Counted from the first letter of the stretch, positions 26,465 through 35,839 are shown. The stretch is DNA of 64,000 nt from Pseudomonas asiatica (GCF_009932335.1 NZ_BLJF01000001.1:496001-560000); one strand, 5' to 3'. Notes: generated by a model not told the origin, from the letters alone. Program-made: numbers and translations.

Positions 26465-27118
26465 CTAGGATCGAATCAAGTGACCGCTGGCCGCCAGGGG
26501 CTGGCCATCCAGTAATGCACCCTGTTCGCCAAGGCGCAAGCGCCCTTCGGCGAACCAGCGCACCGCCAGCGGGTAAATCAGGTGTTCCTGGCGGTGTACC
26601 CGCTGGGCCAGGCTTTCGACGGTGTCGTCAGGCGCCACCGGTACCACAGCCTGTACGACCAGTGGGCCGCCATCGAGTTCCTCAGTCACGAAGTGTACGC
26701 TGCAGCCGTGCTCGGCGTCGCCTGCCTCCAGCGCCCGACGGTGGGTATGAAGGCCCTTGTATTTGGGCAGCAGCGACGGGTGGATGTTGAGCAGGCGGCC
26801 CTGGTAGTGGCGCACGAAGTCGCCACTGAGGATGCGCATGAAACCGGCCAGCACCACCAGGTCCGGGGCGAAACCGTCGATGCGCGCCATGAGCGCGGCA
26901 TCGAAGGCTTCACGGCCGTCGAACTGGGTGTGCTCGAGCACGACGCTGTCGATGCCGGCCGCCGCGGCGCGTTGCAGGCCGTAGGCATCGGCGCGGTTGG
27001 AAACCACCGCACGGATGCGCACCGGGCTGTCCTGGCCTTGGCAGCTGTCGATCAGGGCTTGCAGGTTGCTGCCGGAGCCCGACAGCAGTACCACTACATT
27101 GCAGGTCTTGCTTGGCAT
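26465..27118 (-). CDS. purN: PurN, phosphoribosylglycinamide formyltransferase
   Basis: A 217-residue formyltransferase. VVVLLSGSGSNLQALID (about residues 8-24) is the substrate phosphate loop. The catalytic asparagine and histidine are in LLNIHPSLLPKYKGLHTH (about 106-123), and a conserved aspartate lies in TEELDGG. PurN transfers formyl from 10-formyl-THF to GAR in the third step of purine synthesis. The start at 27118 overlaps the purM stop (ATGA); upstream sequence in this frame lies inside purM. Confidence 0.96.
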   Translation of the reverse strand: MPSKTCNVVVLLSGSGSNLQALIDSCQGQDSPVRIRAVVSNRADAYGLQRAAAAGIDSVVLEHTQFDGREAFDAALMARIDGFAPDLVVLAGFMRILSGDFVRHYQGRLLNIHPSLLPKYKGLHTHRRALEAGDAEHGCSVHFVTEELDGGPLVVQAVVPVAPDDTVESLAQRVHRQEHLIYPLAVRWFAEGRLRLGEQGALLDGQPLAASGHLIRS

Positions 27119-28176
27119 CAGTGTGCCTTGAGGTTTTGCAGCTCGACCTGGGCAGCGCCTTCGGCGGCTTCGGCGATGTGGCCGATCACCCATGGCTGCT
27201 CGCCAGCGGCGCGCAGTTCGTTCAGGGCTGCTTCTACCTGGTCCTGGGCCACGCAGATGACCATGCCGACGCCGCAGTTCAGCACGCGGTGCATTTCATG
27301 CTCGTCGACGTTGCCTTTTTCCTGCAGGAAGTCGAACACCGCCGGGCGCTGCCAGCTGGCCACGTCGATGACCGCCTGGGCGTTGGCCGGCAGTACGCGC
27401 GGGATGTTGTCCAGCAGGCCGCCACCGGTGATGTGGGCCATGGCCTTGACCGCGCCGGTGTTCTTGATCAGTTGCAGCAGCGGCTTGACGTAGATGCGGG
27501 TCGGCGCCATCAGCAGGTCGGTCAGCGGCTTGCCGTCCAGCTGGGTGTTCTCGATGTCGGTGGCGGACACTTCGAGGATCTTGCGGATCAGCGAGTAGCC
27601 GTTGGAGTGCGGGCCCGAGGACGGCAGGGCGATCAGTGCGTCGCCGGTGGCAACCTTGGAGCCGTCGATGATCTCGGCCTTTTCCACCACGCCGACGCAG
27701 AAGCCGGCCAGGTCGTAGTCTTCGCCTTCGTACATGCCAGGCATTTCGGCGGTTTCACCACCGACCAGCGAGCAGCCGGCCAGTTCGCAACCGGCACCGA
27801 TGCCGGTGACCACGGTGGCGGCCACGTCGACGTTCAGTTTGCCGGTGGCATAGTAGTCGAGGAAGAACAGCGGCTCGGCGCCGCACACGACCAGGTCGTT
27901 GACGCACATGGCGACCAGGTCCTGGCCGATGCTGTCGTGCTTGTTCAGGTTCAGTGCCAGGCGCAGCTTGGTGCCGACGCCGTCGGTGCCGGAGACCAGC
28001 ACCGGCTGCTTGTAGCCGGCCGGGATCTCGCAGAGGGCGCCGAAGCCGCCCAGGCCACCCATGACTTCAGGGCGTGCGGTGCGTTTTGCCACGCCCTTGA
28101 TGCGTTCGACCAGTGCTTCGCCGGCGTCGATGTCTACACCGGCGTCCTTGTAGCTCAGGGAGGGTTGCTTGCTCAT
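27118..28176 (-). CDS. purM: PurM, phosphoribosylformylglycinamidine cyclo-ligase
   Basis: A 352-residue AIR synthetase. [19 protein letters not shown] (about residues 7-25) is the N-terminal nucleotide-binding signature and [14 protein letters not shown] (about 60-73) the ATP-phosphate region. [20 protein letters not shown] and [16 protein letters not shown] are further family motifs. It closes the imidazole ring in purine synthesis. It is the first gene of a leftward operon and is divergent from the DUF2066 gene across a 617-bp gap that contains a large inverted repeat. Confidence 0.96.
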   Translation of the reverse strand: MSKQPSLSYKDAGVDIDAGEALVERIKGVAKRTARPEVMGGLGGFGALCEIPAGYKQPVLVSGTDGVGTKLRLALNLNKHDSIGQDLVAMCVNDLVVCGAEPLFFLDYYATGKLNVDVAATVVTGIGAGCELAGCSLVGGETAEMPGMYEGEDYDLAGFCVGVVEKAEIIDGSKVATGDALIALPSSGPHSNGYSLIRKILEVSATDIENTQLDGKPLTDLLMAPTRIYVKPLLQLIKNTGAVKAMAHITGGGLLDNIPRVLPANAQAVIDVASWQRPAVFDFLQEKGNVDEHEMHRVLNCGVGMVICVAQDQVEAALNELRAAGEQPWVIGHIAEAAEGAAQVELQNLKAH

Positions 28177-28381
28177 TGATCCAGGCCTTTAGGAGGGAGG
28201 GATTCTTAAAAACGACCATGACGGCCAAGGCCGGCTGGTAAGCGGCGGCTGCCTGAAACGTCAGTGGTCTGTGAAGGCGCGCGATTTTATCAGGGTTGCC
28301 GGGCAGCGGCCATCCTCAGGCCGACGGGCAGGGCATGAAAATAGGTAAAAAGTTGGGGGTGTACGACACGAGAGGTGTGGA
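28177..28381. promoter_or_regulatory. purM upstream region
   Basis: AT-richer than its surroundings, and must contain the promoter of the leftward purM operon. AAAGGCCTGGATCA lies just before purM; AGGAGGGAGGGATT a little further up gives a strong purine-rich leader on the opposite strand. I see no clear PurR-type operator. Confidence 0.3.
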
Positions 28382-28619
28382 GCCTGTGAGATCGAGCGCC
28401 GCCCGCGCGGCGCTTCGCGGGACAAGCCCGCTCCCACATTTGTTTCGGGCCAATTATTTCTGAGGCAGAGGCGCGCGGCCCCTTGGCGTCCACCTCGATA
28501 TTGCGTCGGGCAAACAAGGCGGTCGTGTGCAATGGCACAGGCGTTACTGGCCCGAAACAGATGTGGGAGCGGGCTTGTCCCGCGAAGCGCCGCGCGGGCG
28601 GCGCTCGATCTCGCAGGCG
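28382..28619. repeat. 71-bp near-perfect inverted repeat with 96-bp spacer
   Basis: Arms at 28382-28452 and 28549-28619 are reverse complements with two mismatches in 71 positions. The inner part of each arm (GGGACAAGCCCGCTCCCAC) belongs to the REP family; the outer part (GATCGAGCGCCGCCCGCGCG) is unlike the other REPs of the window. No ORF in it has coding character. It fills most of the gap between the divergent purM and DUF2066 genes. Confidence 0.9.
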
Positions 28620-28793
28620 CCACAAGGGCCGCGCCATGCACGCGCAGGCGCTGAACCTGTTGCGGCGAGCACCTGTCAGACCCATCACATTTCCCAGGCA
28701 ATCTCCGCAACCAATCTTTCATCCTCGCGACTGGTTACCTTTCGCCCCCGTGTATAAGGTATAGGCATTGCGGTAAATGGACAGGAATCCTCC

Positions 28794-29861
28794 ATGCGTC
28801 TCTTCAATATTCTGGCAGCCGGTTGTCTGGCCCTGATCTCGGCCAGTGCCCAGGCTGAAAATGTCACCGGCCTTTACCAGGTGCGCGAGCCGGTCACAGG
28901 GCAGGGCGCCGAAGCCCGTGCCGCGGCTACCATCCAGGCTCTCGATACCCTGGTAACGCGCCTGACCGGCGACCCCAAGGCGGCGCAAAGCCCGGCATTG
29001 GCCGCTTTGCGCAAGGACCCGCAGCAAATCATCAACCAGGTCGCCAGCGAAGCCGGGCCACCCGAATCGGTGCTGGTCGAGTTCGACCCTGGCAGTACCG
29101 AGCGGGCCTTGCGCAAGGCCGGCCTGGCCTTGTGGGGCAGCAACCGCCCCTCGATCCTCGGATGGTGGCTGAACGACAGTGTCGAAGGCAGCAACCTGGT
29201 AGGTGACGGCCAGGCCAGCGCCCAACCCCTGCGTCGTGCCGCCCAGCACCGTGGCCTGCCGTTGCGCCTGCCGCTGGCCGACCTGCAGGAGCAACTGGTG
29301 GCCAATGCCGAGCAGATCGAAGGCAGTGACCCTGCGGCGCTGCGCGAAGCCTCAGGGCGCTACGGTGCCGATGCCTTGCTGGCGGTGCATGCCCGGGAAG
29401 CCGATGGCAAATGGCAGGGCAAATGGCAGCTTTGGCTGGGCGACCAGCGTGAACAAGGCACTGCCGAAGGTGCCGACCCGGCAGCGCTGGCCGACGCCGT
29501 GATGCTGGCGCTCAGCAGCCGCCTGGCGCCGCGCTACGTCACCCGCCCGGGGGCCAGCAGCCAGTTGCAGGTGCAAGTGCAGGGGATGAACCTGCAGCGC
29601 TACGCCGAACTGGCCCGCGTGCTCGAACCCTACGGCCCGCGGCTGCAAATGGCCGAAGGCAGCACCCTGACCTACGGCGTGACTGCCAACCGCGAACAGT
29701 TGCGTGCCCAGCTTGGCCTGGCCAAGCTGCAGGAAGTACCGGTAGAGCAGGCGCCCGCTGTGCAGCCCCCTCCAGCTCCGGCAGACGCTGCCGGGGCCGG
29801 GCAACCAGTGCCGGCCCAGCCAGCACCCAAGCCGTTCGACGGTTTGCGTTTTCGCTGGTAA
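28794..29861 (+). CDS. DUF2066 periplasmic protein
   Basis: A 355-residue protein with a signal peptide (MRLFNILAAGCLALISASAQA). The mature part matches the DUF2066 family found next to perM-type permeases: LYQVREPVTGQGAEARAAAI-like start and an alanine-rich body, ending in a proline-rich linker (about residues 310-345) and a short FDGLRFRW tail. The function is unknown. The gene for an AI-2E/PerM permease begins 12 bases after its stop, so the two probably act in one membrane process. Confidence 0.82.
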   Translation: MRLFNILAAGCLALISASAQAENVTGLYQVREPVTGQGAEARAAATIQALDTLVTRLTGDPKAAQSPALAALRKDPQQIINQVASEAGPPESVLVEFDPGSTERALRKAGLALWGSNRPSILGWWLNDSVEGSNLVGDGQASAQPLRRAAQHRGLPLRLPLADLQEQLVANAEQIEGSDPAALREASGRYGADALLAVHAREADGKWQGKWQLWLGDQREQGTAEGADPAALADAVMLALSSRLAPRYVTRPGASSQLQVQVQGMNLQRYAELARVLEPYGPRLQMAEGSTLTYGVTANREQLRAQLGLAKLQEVPVEQAPAVQPPPAPADAAGAGQPVPAQPAPKPFDGLRFRW

Positions 29862-29873
29862 GGGGAGCACACC

Positions 29874-30947
29874 GTGACCGACGTACGTCGTTGGATCTGG
29901 CTGGGCGTTGCCCTGCTGGTCGCCGTGCTGCTTTACAGCCTGCACAACATTCTTACCCCGTTCCTGGTCGGCGTGCTGCTGGCCTATCTGGCCGACCCGC
30001 TGGTCGACCGCCTGGAGCGCCTGGGGCTGTCGCGCACCTGGGGCGTGGTGGTGGTGTTCGGCCTGTTCACCTTGCTGTTGCTGGCCTTGCTGCTGGTTCT
30101 GGTGCCGCTGCTGGCCAAGCAGCTGGTGCGCCTGTACGAACTGGCGCCGCAGATGCTCGACTGGCTCGAGCACGTGGCGCTGCCCTGGGTGCAGAGCCGG
30201 CTGGGCCTGGCTGACGGCTTCTGGAAGTTCGACAAGATCAAGGCCGCCATCGGCACGCACATGGGCCAGACCACCGATATCGTCGGTGTGCTGCTGTCCC
30301 ATGCCACTGCCTCGAGCCTGGCGCTGATGGCCTGGCTGGCCAACATGGTGCTGATCCCGGTGGTGGGTTTCTATCTGCTGCGCGACTGGGACCTGATGAT
30401 GGCCAAGCTGCGCGGCCTGCTGCCGCGCCAGCGTGAGCCGCAAGTGATGGGCCTTGCAGGCGAATGCCATGAGGTGCTGGGGGCGTTCGTGCGCGGGCAA
30501 TTGATGGTGATGGTGGCCCTGGGCATCATCTATTCGGCCGGGCTGATGCTGGTGGGGCTGGAACTGGGGTTATTGATCGGCATGCTCGCCGGGTTGGCTG
30601 CCATCGTGCCGTACATGGGTTTCATCATCGGCATCGGCGCGGCCTTGGTGGCTGGCCTGTTCCAGTTTGGCGGCGACCTGTACCCGATGCTGGGTATCGT
30701 CGCAGTGTTCATGGTCGGCCAGGCGCTGGAAGGCATGGTGCTGACTCCGCTGCTGGTCGGTGACCGCATTGGCCTGCACCCGGTTGCGGTGATTTTCGCG
30801 ATCCTGGCCGGCGGTGAGCTGTTCGGCTTTACCGGGGTGTTGCTGGCGCTGCCGGTGGCGGCGGTGATCATGGTGCTGCTGCGGCATGTGCATGACTTGT
30901 ACAAGGAATCGGACATGTATGCCGGGGATATCGACCCGGAGTTGTGA
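29874..30947 (+). CDS. AI-2E family transporter (PerM-like)
   Basis: A 357-residue membrane protein with seven to eight hydrophobic helices, two of them at the start (about residues 6-28 and 58-82), a soluble central part (about 85-150), and further helices from about 150. The C-terminal motif GQALEGMVLTPLLVGDRIGLHPVAVIFAI (read in parts) is typical of the AI-2E/PerM/UPF0118 family. Members export autoinducer-2 or act as sodium/proton antiporters; the substrate here is unknown. It starts at GTG 29874 with GGGGAG upstream. Confidence 0.88.
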   Translation: MTDVRRWIWLGVALLVAVLLYSLHNILTPFLVGVLLAYLADPLVDRLERLGLSRTWGVVVVFGLFTLLLLALLLVLVPLLAKQLVRLYELAPQMLDWLEHVALPWVQSRLGLADGFWKFDKIKAAIGTHMGQTTDIVGVLLSHATASSLALMAWLANMVLIPVVGFYLLRDWDLMMAKLRGLLPRQREPQVMGLAGECHEVLGAFVRGQLMVMVALGIIYSAGLMLVGLELGLLIGMLAGLAAIVPYMGFIIGIGAALVAGLFQFGGDLYPMLGIVAVFMVGQALEGMVLTPLLVGDRIGLHPVAVIFAILAGGELFGFTGVLLALPVAAVIMVLLRHVHDLYKESDMYAGDIDPEL

Positions 30948-30982
30948 TCCCAGGGCCGCCTTAATGCCGGCCAGTTAAGAAA

Positions 30983-31108
30983 ATTGGGGCCGCGTTGCGG
31001 CCCTTCGCGGGCTTGCCCGCTCCCACAGATGTGTCGCTGAGCCCATGATTTACGCGCCCCCTGTGGGAGCGGACAAGCCCGTGAAGGGTTGCAAAGCAGC
31101 CCCAAAAT
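30983..31108. repeat. REP pair between the permease and hda
   Basis: Inverted arms of the TTCGCGGGCTTGCCCGCTCCCACAG family, flanked by GGGGCCGCGTTGCGGCCC on the left and GGGTTGCAAAGCAGCCCC on the right. Confidence 0.85.
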
Positions 31109-31241
31109 AGCCAAAAAAAGCGCAACTCATTGATTTTACTTGTGCTATCCGCTGCCGTGATTGTGCGCCCCGCGCTGCGGGTATAGACTTTGCACATTGT
31201 TCACCAAAGGCCCCCTGCGGTCCTGTCGACCGCCCGCGAGC

Positions 31242-31949
31242 ATGAAACCACCGATCCAGTTGCCCCTGGGTGTGCGCCTGCGCGATGACGCCACCTTCAT
31301 CAACTACTATCCGGGCGCCAATGCTGCGGCATTGGGCTACGTCGAGCGGCTATGCGAAGCCGACGCCGGCTGGACCGAGAGCCTTATCTACCTGTGGGGC
31401 AAGCAGGGTGTTGGCCGGACCCACCTGCTACAGGCCGCCACCCACCGCTTTCAGCAACGCGGCGAACCAGCCGTCTACCTGCCGCTGGCGCAATTGCTCG
31501 ATCGTGGCGTAGAACTGCTTGACTACCTGGCCCAGTACGAACTGGTGTGCATCGACGACCTGCACGTGATCGCCGGCAAGGCTGACTGGGAAGAGGCCAT
31601 GTTCCACCTGTTCAACCGCCTGCGTGACAGCGGCCGGCGCCTGCTGCTGGCTGCCTCGGCGTCGCCGCGCGAACTGCCGATCAAGCTGCCGGACCTGAAG
31701 TCGCGGCTGACCCTGGCCCTGGTGTTCCAGATGCGCGGCCTGTCCGACGAAGACAAGCTGCGCGCCCTGCAACTGCGTGCTTCGCGCCGTGGCCTGCACC
31801 TTACCGACGAAGTCGGCCACTTCATCCTCACCCGCGGCGCACGCAGCATGAGCGCGTTGTTCGACCTGCTGGAACGCCTCGATCAGGCCTCGTTGCAGGC
31901 ACAGCGCAAGCTCACCATCCCTTTCCTCAAGGAAACCCTGGGCTGGTAA
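31242..31949 (+). CDS. hda: Hda, DnaA inactivator
   Basis: A 235-residue DnaA-like AAA+ protein. A clamp-binding motif near the start (IQLPLGV) precedes the nucleotide site, LYLWGKQGVGRTHLLQAA (about residues 48-65), which replaces GKT by GRT as in many Hda proteins. Walker B is in LVCIDDLHVI (about 103-112), and sensor II in ARSMSALFDLLERLD. Hda with DNA-loaded clamp stimulates ATP hydrolysis by DnaA and prevents re-initiation. The start MKPPIQL is the family start; the frame is open from 31161. Confidence 0.92.
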   Translation: MKPPIQLPLGVRLRDDATFINYYPGANAAALGYVERLCEADAGWTESLIYLWGKQGVGRTHLLQAATHRFQQRGEPAVYLPLAQLLDRGVELLDYLAQYELVCIDDLHVIAGKADWEEAMFHLFNRLRDSGRRLLLAASASPRELPIKLPDLKSRLTLALVFQMRGLSDEDKLRALQLRASRRGLHLTDEVGHFILTRGARSMSALFDLLERLDQASLQAQRKLTIPFLKETLGW

Positions 31950-32068
31950 CCCCTAAAACGCTGGGCCAGAGCGGCAAAACGAAAAAGTCACATCTTTTTC
32001 GATAAAATTTGCAAATGGCCATGATAGAGGGCATAGTTTCACCCTTCTAAAGGATTACAGACACGGTC

Positions 32069-32728
32069 GTGCCCATGCTGAAGCGCTTCGCACCCCTCGT
32101 GCCACTCGCACTCGTGACCCTGCTTTTTGGCTGCGCGGCCCAAGGCCCAGCTTCTCATTCAGAGCTGCAGTCCCAGGATCACTCCCCGATCGCCGCACAA
32201 TCGGCCTTCAAGGCCAAAGCCTCCTCCTCGTCGGTATTCGGCGAGCCGGAAGAGCTGGCTACCGAAGATGACCTGGAGACCTTCTCCAGCAGCAAGCCTT
32301 ACCAGTTGCCAGCTCTGGCTGACAGCATTCTCGAGCGCGGCATGTCGCTGATCGGCACTCGCTATCGCTTCGGCGGTACCTCGGAGAAGTCCGGCTTCGA
32401 CTGCAGTGGTTTCATCGGCTATCTGTTCCGCGAAGAGGCGGGTGTGACCCTGCCGCGTTCCACGCGTGAAATGATCAACGTCGATGCCCCGAAAGTGGCC
32501 CGCAACAAACTCAAGCCAGGTGACCTGCTGTTCTTCAGCACCAATGGTCGCGGCCGCGTCAGCCATGCTGGCATCTACCTGGGTGACAACCAGTTCATTC
32601 ACTCCAGCAGCCGCCGCAGCGGTGGTGTGCGCATCGACAGCCTCGGTGACCGCTACTGGAGCAAGACCTTCATCGAAGCCAAGCGTGCCTTGGCCATGGC
32701 GCCGACCACCAATATCGCGCGCAACTGA
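32069..32728 (+). CDS. NlpC/P60 peptidoglycan hydrolase lipoprotein (first paralogue)
   Basis: A 219-residue protein: signal peptide with lipobox LLFGC, a low-complexity linker (about residues 28-85), then an NlpC/P60 domain. The catalytic cysteine is in SGFDCSGFIGYLF (about 111-123) and the histidine in VSHAGIYLGDNQFIHSSS. Enzymes of this type cleave D-Glu/mDAP-type bonds in peptidoglycan stem peptides. The start is GTG 32069, 14 bases after AAGGA; ATG 32075, two codons later, gives the same mature protein. A paralogue lies 140 bases downstream. Confidence 0.88.
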   Translation: MPMLKRFAPLVPLALVTLLFGCAAQGPASHSELQSQDHSPIAAQSAFKAKASSSSVFGEPEELATEDDLETFSSSKPYQLPALADSILERGMSLIGTRYRFGGTSEKSGFDCSGFIGYLFREEAGVTLPRSTREMINVDAPKVARNKLKPGDLLFFSTNGRGRVSHAGIYLGDNQFIHSSSRRSGGVRIDSLGDRYWSKTFIEAKRALAMAPTTNIARN

Positions 32729-32867
32729 TAGCAAAATGATGTACCCTGCCGCGGCGGCGATGCTTTGAAAAAAGCTCGCCGCCGTGCGCATTTATAGAAA
32801 GCGTCTAATCTAATTTCTCAACTCTTTTCGGCTGCGGCCCAGCGGACTCAGACAGGATGTTCTGGCC

Positions 32868-33401
32868 ATGGTAAAGATGGCGCGCTTCGCATTTCTCTCC
32901 TTGGCAGCCTTGCTGGCTGCCTGCTCCAGCCGTGCGCCTGCGCCGGCCCCTGTGGTACAGCCGCAGGTAACCTATAGCCAGCCCAGTCCGTCGCCGATTG
33001 CCGATGACGTGCTGATGCGTGCCATCGGCCTGGTGGGCACGCCTTATCGCTGGGGTGGCAATACGCCGGACTCCGGTTTCGATTGCAGTGGCCTGATCAA
33101 GTACGTCTATCGTGATGCTGCCGGCATAAGCCTGCCGCGTTCGACGCGTGAGATGATCGTAATGCGCGCGCCAACCGTGGATGCCAAGTCGCTGCAGTCC
33201 GGCGACTTGGTGTTCTTCGCCACCAGTGGCGGCTCGCAGGTCAGCCATGCCGGCATTTATGTGGGGGAAGGGCGCTTCGTGCATGCACCCTCCAGCGGCG
33301 GCACGGTGCGCTTGGACTACCTGTCCAACAGCTACTGGGCCAAGGCTTACCTGCAGGCCAAGCGCGTCATTCCGCAAGGGCATCTGGCGCAGAACCCCTG
33401 A
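32868..33401 (+). CDS. NlpC/P60 peptidoglycan hydrolase lipoprotein (second paralogue)
   Basis: A 177-residue lipoprotein (lipobox LLAAC near residue 17-20) with the same NlpC/P60 domain: cysteine in SGFDCSGLIKYVY (about 62-74) and histidine in VSHAGIYVGEGRFVHAPS (about 122-139). It lacks the long linker of its neighbour. An AGGA site lies about nine bases before the ATG; a second in-frame ATG is three codons later. The pair suggests tandem duplication with division of labour in murein remodelling. Its last 35 bases overlap the end of the convergent gene. Confidence 0.88.
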   Translation: MVKMARFAFLSLAALLAACSSRAPAPAPVVQPQVTYSQPSPSPIADDVLMRAIGLVGTPYRWGGNTPDSGFDCSGLIKYVYRDAAGISLPRSTREMIVMRAPTVDAKSLQSGDLVFFATSGGSQVSHAGIYVGEGRFVHAPSSGGTVRLDYLSNSYWAKAYLQAKRVIPQGHLAQNP

Positions 33402-34713
33402 GGACAGGCGGGGCTTTGCTTACCCGCCAGACCACGTTGCCGACATCATCGGCTACCAGCACGCCGCCACGCCCGTCGGTGATTACGCCGACCGGGCGCC
33501 CTTGGGCCTTGCCATGCTCATCCAGAAAACCGGTAAGCAGGTCTACGGGCTTGCCCGAGGGCTTTCCTGATGGGCCGAACGGCACGAAAATCACCTTGTA
33601 GCCACTGTGTGGCTTGCGGTTCCACGACCCGTGCTGGCCCACGAATGCCCCTTGTTCGAAGGGCGGTGGTAGCCCGTTCGGTTCGGCGAATGCCAGCCCC
33701 AGCGATGCCGTGTGTGGGCCTACGGCGTAGTCGGGCACCAGCGCCTGGGCTACTTTTTCAGGCGCTGGCGGTTGCACGCGCTCGTCCACGTGGTGGCCGT
33801 AGTAGCTGTAGGGCCAGCCATAGAAACCGCCGTCCTTCACGGAAGTGATGTAGTCCGGTACCAGATCGCTACCGATCTCGTCACGCTCGTTGACTGCCGT
33901 CCACAACGTACCGCTGTGTGGCTCCCAGGCCAGGCCGTTAGGGTTGCGCAGGCCGGTGGCGAACAGGCGGTGCTGGCCGCTGGTGGGGTCCACTTCCCAG
34001 ATCGCGGCGCGCCCCTGTTCCTTGTCCATGCCGTTTTCGCCTACGTTGCTGTTGGAGCCGACCGTCACGAAAAGCTTCTTGCCATCAGGGCTGGCGATTA
34101 CGTTCTTGGTCCAGTGGTGGTTGAGCGGCCCGCCTGGCAACTCGACCACTGGCTGGCCTTCATTGCGAATTTGCATGGCACCGGGCTCGTAGTGAAAGCG
34201 CAGCAGCCTGTCGGTGTTGGCGACGTAGAGGTCCTTGCCGACCAGGGCCATGCCGAACGGTGAGTTGAGCTCTTCGATGAAGGTCGTGCGGATTTCAGCC
34301 ACGCCGTCGTGGTCGGCATCCCGTAGCAGGGTAATGCGGTTGGCGCTGGGCACGCCTGCACCTGCCCGCTTCATCACCTTCTTCATGACCCAACCGCGCA
34401 GGCCCTTGCCATCTTCGGGTTTGGGCGGGGCATTGGTTTCAGCTACCAGCACGTCGCCGTTGGGCAGCAGGTATAGCCAGCGAGGGTGGTCGAGCCCGGT
34501 GGCGAACGCTTTCACCTGAGTGCCTGGTGCTGCTTCGGGCTTGGCGTCCTTGGGCCAGCCCACTGCCGGGGCGATATTCACGGTGGGGAGGGTGGTCTTG
34601 ACCGGAGCAGGCAGCTGGGGGGTTGGGCCACTGCCGTCGAGTACATTCAGCAGGGCGGTTTCGCCGCAGGCAGTCAGGCTGGCGGCCAATAACCAAGGCG
34701 TCAGGTGTTTCAT
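33367..34713 (-). CDS. PQQ-type sugar dehydrogenase family lipoprotein (L-sorbosone dehydrogenase-like)
   Basis: A 448-residue beta-propeller protein of the glucose/sorbosone dehydrogenase family. The N-terminus has a lipobox (SLTAC, cysteine near residue 16). The propeller begins at GLDHPRWLYLLPNGDVLVAET; NHHWTKNVIASPDGKKLFVTVGS and GLRNPNGLAWEP are blade motifs seen in PQQ-dependent members, and the C-terminus has GVLVADDVGNVVWRV. The substrate is unknown. Its stop lies inside the convergent NlpC gene, and its upstream side abuts a hexanucleotide repeat array. Confidence 0.82.
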   Translation of the reverse strand: MKHLTPWLLAASLTACGETALLNVLDGSGPTPQLPAPVKTTLPTVNIAPAVGWPKDAKPEAAPGTQVKAFATGLDHPRWLYLLPNGDVLVAETNAPPKPEDGKGLRGWVMKKVMKRAGAGVPSANRITLLRDADHDGVAEIRTTFIEELNSPFGMALVGKDLYVANTDRLLRFHYEPGAMQIRNEGQPVVELPGGPLNHHWTKNVIASPDGKKLFVTVGSNSNVGENGMDKEQGRAAIWEVDPTSGQHRLFATGLRNPNGLAWEPHSGTLWTAVNERDEIGSDLVPDYITSVKDGGFYGWPYSYYGHHVDERVQPPAPEKVAQALVPDYAVGPHTASLGLAFAEPNGLPPPFEQGAFVGQHGSWNRKPHSGYKVIFVPFGPSGKPSGKPVDLLTGFLDEHGKAQGRPVGVITDGRGGVLVADDVGNVVWRVSKAPPVLRGSAPDALAE

Positions 34714-34787
34714 GGGGCGGCGTCCTCCTAACAGGGCCTATGAATTGAGAGGTCGGTGACATTCGCCAGGTTCCCGGAACCATCCAA

Positions 34788-34880
<93 letters not shown>

Positions 34881-35531
34881 AGCGCGCAATAGTTCAGGCG
34901 CCGCCGATTGCGACTTCAGGAGGCCGAGCGGAGGGACTGCGGAGGGAGGTGACGGGCATGGATGCCCGTCAAGCGCTGAGGCCCCATGGATGGGGCCTGC
35001 AGCGCGTACTCCCGGGAGCAGGCCCGTAGCGAGGGGACCCCGGAGCGGAGCGTAGGGGCCGGATGATGGGAGCCAGCGTTTTTTGGTTACTTTTTGTCGC
35101 GTTTGACAAAAAGTGACCCGCCGTAAGGGCGGAAAGGTGATTAAGCGCCACCTTCGAAAATGAATGTTGACCTTGTTGTTGATGCCCACGCTTGAAAGCG
35201 AAGAGCGAAGAGCGAAGAGCGAAGAGCGAAGAGCGAAGAGCGGAAAAGTACCGGTCTTGATCTCGCGGATAGTCCATTTACGATGGCGACGCTGACTCAC
35301 CTTTTCGCCCTTACGGCGAGTCACTTTTTGTCAAACGCGACAAAAAGTAACCAAAAAACGCTGCGCTCCCATCATCCGGCCCCTCCGCTACGCTACGGGG
35401 TTCCCTCGCGCCGGTCTTGCTCCCGGGAGTACGCGCTGCAGGCCCCATCCATGGGGCCTCAGCGCTTGACGGGCATCCATGCCCGTCACCTCCCTCCGCA
35501 AGCCCTCTGCTCGGCCTCCTGAAGTCGCGAA
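34881..35531. repeat. Large inverted-repeat element, copy 1 (core)
   Basis: Two long arms, about 34910-35150 and 35285-35529, are imperfect reverse complements. Each arm is itself a chain of hairpins, including GACGGGCATGGATGCCCGTC (34951-34970), a 33-base stem-loop at 34973-35005, and CTTTTTGTC...GACAAAAAG (35090-35113 on the left, 35324-35347 on the right). The central loop contains six tandem 7-bp units GCGAAGA (35198-35239). Predicted ORFs across it are low-complexity or palindromic artefacts. A second copy in the same orientation lies at 49691-50321. Confidence 0.85.
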
Positions 35532-35633
35532 GATCAAGATCAAGATCAAGAGCAAGAGCAAGAGCAAGAGCAAGAGCAAGAGCAAGAGCAAGAGCAAGAG
35601 CAAGAGCAAGAGCAAGAGCAAGAGCAAGAGCAA
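35532..35633. repeat. Right hexanucleotide array of element copy 1
   Basis: Three GATCAA units, then about 14 GAGCAA units, ending in CAAAAATCG. It is the complement-sense counterpart of the left array. Confidence 0.9.
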
Positions 35634-35750
35634 AAATCGTCAGAAACCGCAGTCGTGTAATACCAGTAATCGGAACTGGCTCCTCATGAAGGCTGGGCGT
35701 GGGGCACCTGCGGTGGCTCGCTTCACTACGACAGGAGACTTAAATAGGGC

Positions 35751-35839
35751 TCTGTGGGAGCGGGCGCGCCCGCGAACACCGGCGCAGCCGGTGCCAGCCA
35801 CCGCGTTGGATTCTTCGCGGGCACGCCCGCTCCCACAGA
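35751..35839. repeat. REP pair, CGGGCGCGCCCGC family
   Basis: Inverted arms TCTGTGGGAGCGGGCGCGCC and GGGCACGCCCGCTCCCACAGA with a small GGCGCAGCCGGTGCC hairpin between them. It lies just downstream of the 192-aa gene. Confidence 0.8.
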
